Source: Hyphomicrobiales bacterium (lineage in GTDB: Bacteria > Pseudomonadota > Alphaproteobacteria > Rhizobiales > Rhizobiaceae). From it: DNA of 64,000 bases. The notes beneath the pieces were generated by a model, which saw only the letters and a list, made by a program, of their open reading frames with translations, was not told the DNA's origin and ran no database searches. Of the stretch, positions 62,157 to 64,000 are shown piece after piece. The DNA lies in assembly GCA_900466475.1 (NCBI GenBank), contig UBMI01000021.1, positions 434,001 to 498,000 on the forward strand, given 5' to 3'. A program made the position numbers and the translations under genes. Every line of letters begins with the position of its first letter. Positions within the stretch are counted from its first letter, which is position 1.

Positions 62157-62522
62157 TCAGATCGGTCGCTTGTACTGCAGCTCGATCTTCACGCCTTCTG
62201 GCCCATAGATGAAGACTTGGCCGAGATCGGTATCCGGAATGTCGAGATATTCATGGCGATAGCCGCTCGCCTTGATGCGGGCGAGTGCCGGTTCGAATTC
62301 GAAGAGGCTGAAGGCCACATGGTTGAAGATACCGGGCGGAAAATCGCCCGCCCGCTCCGTCAGGCTCAGATGGATCACCGGCTTGTCGTCGAGATAAAGC
62401 CAGTGACCGCGCGAGGGAAAGGGCGGCCGATAGCCTTCCTTCACGCCAAGAATGTCTTCGAAAAAAGCGATCATGGCAGGCGCATCGCGGGTATCGATCG
62501 TCACATGGTCCAGACGCAGCAT
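62157..62522 (-). CDS. VOC-family protein
   Basis: 121 aa. Starts MLRLDHVTIDTRDAPAMIAFFEDILG, typical of the glyoxalase/bleomycin-resistance fold, and has FNHVAFSLFEFEPALARI and GQVFIYGPEGVKIELQY as the second unit. The metal ligands His6, His in FNHVAF and the late Glu are present. Substrate unknown. It is monocistronic between podJ and the SDR gene. Confidence 0.9.
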   Translation of the reverse strand: MLRLDHVTIDTRDAPAMIAFFEDILGVKEGYRPPFPSRGHWLYLDDKPVIHLSLTERAGDFPPGIFNHVAFSLFEFEPALARIKASGYRHEYLDIPDTDLGQVFIYGPEGVKIELQYKRPI

Positions 62523-62611
62523 CGTTCCCTCCCAGGCTTTCGAAGCCAGTCCTATCCTACCGGTTTCGACGCCTTCGGGAAAGCATCTATGCGCGATCGA
62601 GACCGTCTGGA

Positions 62612-63313
62612 TCAGAAGCTTTCCGTCCAGGGCCGCAACTCCACTTCTTGCGACCAGGCGCTGCGGTGCTGCTGCAGCACGTCGATATAGGACTGTGCGA
62701 TCGCATCCGGCGAAAGCGTACCGTCGGGTTTGTCTTCGCTATCCGGCCTCGTGGCGGAACGCACGGCGCCATCGATGATAAAATGCGCCACATGGATCCC
62801 GCGCGGCCCAAGTTCGCGGGCAGCACTTTGCGCCAAACCCCGCAGCGCGAATTTTCCCATGGCAAATGGCGCCGATTGCGCATAGCCCTTGATGCTGGCC
62901 GTCGCCCCCGTCAGCAGGATAGCTCCGCGACCCTTCGCGATCATGCGTTTGGCCGCCTGCTGGGTCACAAGGAAGCCGCCAAAGGCACTGGTGGCGATCG
63001 CCTGCTGCACCTCTGCGGGATCGAGTTCGGCAATCGGCCCTCGCACCCTGCCGCTGGCATTATAGATGACGACATCGGGCTCGCCGATTTCGGCATCGAC
63101 GCGCTCGAAGAGGGCAGAAACCGCCGCGGGCTGTGAAGCGTCGGTGGCAAAAGCCTTCGCCCCGGTTTCATCGAGCAGAGGCCCGAGCTTGCCGATATTG
63201 CGCGCCGCAAGGCTCACTTTGACGCCGCGCTCTGCAAGCTTGCGGGCAAGCGAGCCGCTGATGCCGGAACCGGCACCGACGATGAGCGCGCTGCGATAGG
63301 GAAACTCGGCCAT
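62612..63313 (-). CDS. SDR-family protein lacking the catalytic Tyr
   Basis: 233 aa Rossmann short-chain dehydrogenase. The cofactor loop is IVGAGSGISGSLARKLAERG, NASG occupies the NNAG position, and Ser/Thr lie in LLTGATASIKG. The catalytic YxxxK is altered to FAMGK (Phe for Tyr). It may be a catalytically impaired or specialised member. AAGGAGA precedes the ATG. It lies with Tag upstream on the same strand. Confidence 0.85.
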   Translation of the reverse strand: MAEFPYRSALIVGAGSGISGSLARKLAERGVKVSLAARNIGKLGPLLDETGAKAFATDASQPAAVSALFERVDAEIGEPDVVIYNASGRVRGPIAELDPAEVQQAIATSAFGGFLVTQQAAKRMIAKGRGAILLTGATASIKGYAQSAPFAMGKFALRGLAQSAARELGPRGIHVAHFIIDGAVRSATRPDSEDKPDGTLSPDAIAQSYIDVLQQHRSAWSQEVELRPWTESF

Positions 63314-63389
63314 GATCTTCTCCTTCGGATGAACCTTCCGGAGAGGTAGGCAGTCGCAGCCTGTCAGAAAACCGCCGGCCGGAAATATT

Positions 63390-64000
63390 TCATTCCTGGG
63401 GAGCGTCGATCGAAAGCCCGCAGATGCGCGAGAGATGGGCGAGCGGCAGACCCGTCTCCTCGGCCCAGCGGTTGAAAGTCTGCTGGATCAGTTGCTGATC
63501 CTTCTTGCCGGTTCCGGATGCCGAGAGCGGCACGCCCGCATCCCTCAGGCACGCGAGCACGTGTGATGTCGTGATAAAGCCGTCGCGACCGATACCGCGC
63601 AGGAAATATTGACCGGTGGCTCCGCCCAGCCGGTTGCCGCGTTTGGCAAGCACGTCGAGCAGGCCGATATGATCCTCACGTGGCCAGTTTGCGAAAAAGG
63701 CGCCGGCGCTGCCCGCCTCGTTCGCCATCTCGCGTACGAAGGCGGCGTTTGCGCGCACCGACATGATCTTCGCGCCATTCTTGACGACGCGGTCATCGTT
63801 CGTCAGGTCATGCCAATATTCGTCGGAAGCGATATTGAGGGCGGCAGGGTCGAAACCGTCGAAAGCCTCTTCAAAGCCTGGCCATTTATTATCGATGACC
63901 TTGTGGACGAAACCGCTGTAGAAGACGCGCTTCGTCATCTGCGACAGGACGCGGTCATCCCGCAGGGCGCGCAGTGCCTCATGGTCGGGAATTGCCGGCA
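63390..64000 (-). CDS. tag: DNA-3-methyladenine glycosylase I, 5' end cut by window edge
   Basis: The frame is open from the right edge; residues before the first internal Met (IPDHEALRALRDDRVLSQ) match the Tag N-terminal region, so the true start lies beyond 64000. The visible part has MTKRVFYSGFVHKVIDNKWPG, DLTNDDRVVKNGAKIMSVRANA and YFLRGIGRDGFITTSHVLACL. Tag removes 3-methyladenine from alkylated DNA. It lies 76 bases before the SDR gene on the same strand. Confidence 0.9.
   Translation of the reverse strand, partial: PAIPDHEALRALRDDRVLSQMTKRVFYSGFVHKVIDNKWPGFEEAFDGFDPAALNIASDEYWHDLTNDDRVVKNGAKIMSVRANAAFVREMANEAGSAGAFFANWPREDHIGLLDVLAKRGNRLGGATGQYFLRGIGRDGFITTSHVLACLRDAGVPLSASGTGKKDQQLIQQTFNRWAEETGLPLAHLSRICGLSIDAPQE

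Overview
The window is chromosomal DNA of a fast-growing rhizobium (order Rhizobiales, close to Rhizobium/Agrobacterium). The evidence is high coding GC, the alphaproteobacterial cell-cycle regulator GcrA, a PodJ-type polarity protein, a SAM-II riboswitch in front of metZ, long alphaproteobacterial PstC/PstA, an argD-argF-hslO operon, a double-domain dCTP deaminase, and a RIME-like intergenic repeat (one full copy plus one partial relative). I see no rRNA, CRISPR array, intact insertion sequence or prophage. Most of the window is ordinary core genome.

Layout. 1-3.6 kb: a sugar/sugar-acid catabolic locus (aldo/keto reductase cut by the window edge, UxaA-family dehydratase, divergent double-HTH GntR regulator). 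3.6-7 kb: DHA2 drug exporter, glycosyltransferase, small secreted protein. 7-14 kb: a more accessory-looking stretch. A PhcB-like SAM methyltransferase diverges from a membrane GGDEF-EAL protein, followed by transposase debris, an EmrA/EmrB-like efflux pair and tRNA-Thr(CGU). 14-17.6 kb: nitronate monooxygenase, a one-TM hypothetical and polyphosphate kinase 2.

17.8-25.7 kb is the phosphate regulon, phoR-pstSCAB-phoU-phoB. It has a three-repeat PHO box before pstS and a strong hairpin between pstS and pstC that probably sets PstS excess over the permease. 25.8-31 kb holds a ProC-like reductase, gcrA with an unusual cluster of GANTC methylation sites upstream, and the argD-argF-hslO operon. 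31-36 kb: secreted hypothetical, apaG, metZ under a complete SAM-II riboswitch plus terminator, dCTP deaminase, tRNA-Gly(CCC), small lipoprotein, VOC protein. 36-42.9 kb: chemoreceptor with a C-terminal CheR-tether pentapeptide, solute-binding protein, TerB-like protein, degenerate nuclease-like protein, XRE/S24 repressor, orphan NarL-type regulator.

42.9-49.8 kb: DUF952 protein, pyrD, MATE exporter, CAP-domain lipoprotein with a membrane partner, TPR-methyltransferase, YitT protein, a 55-aa gene, and an Rrf2 regulator with an AhpD-like protein. 49.8-53.1 kb: the DNA-repair pair Lhr-type helicase and PdeM. 53.1-64 kb: lytic transglycosylase-like lipoprotein, alpha/beta hydrolase diverging from a TetR regulator, RibD-type reductase behind a perfect 15-bp palindrome, TIGR02186/TauE pair, podJ, VOC protein, an SDR protein lacking the catalytic tyrosine, and 3-methyladenine glycosylase I cut by the right edge.

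The points most worth checking are the divergent methyltransferase/c-di-GMP pair, the GANTC cluster before gcrA, the orphan palindromes and orphan terminators, and the RIME-like repeats. No clearly novel multi-gene system could be demonstrated.
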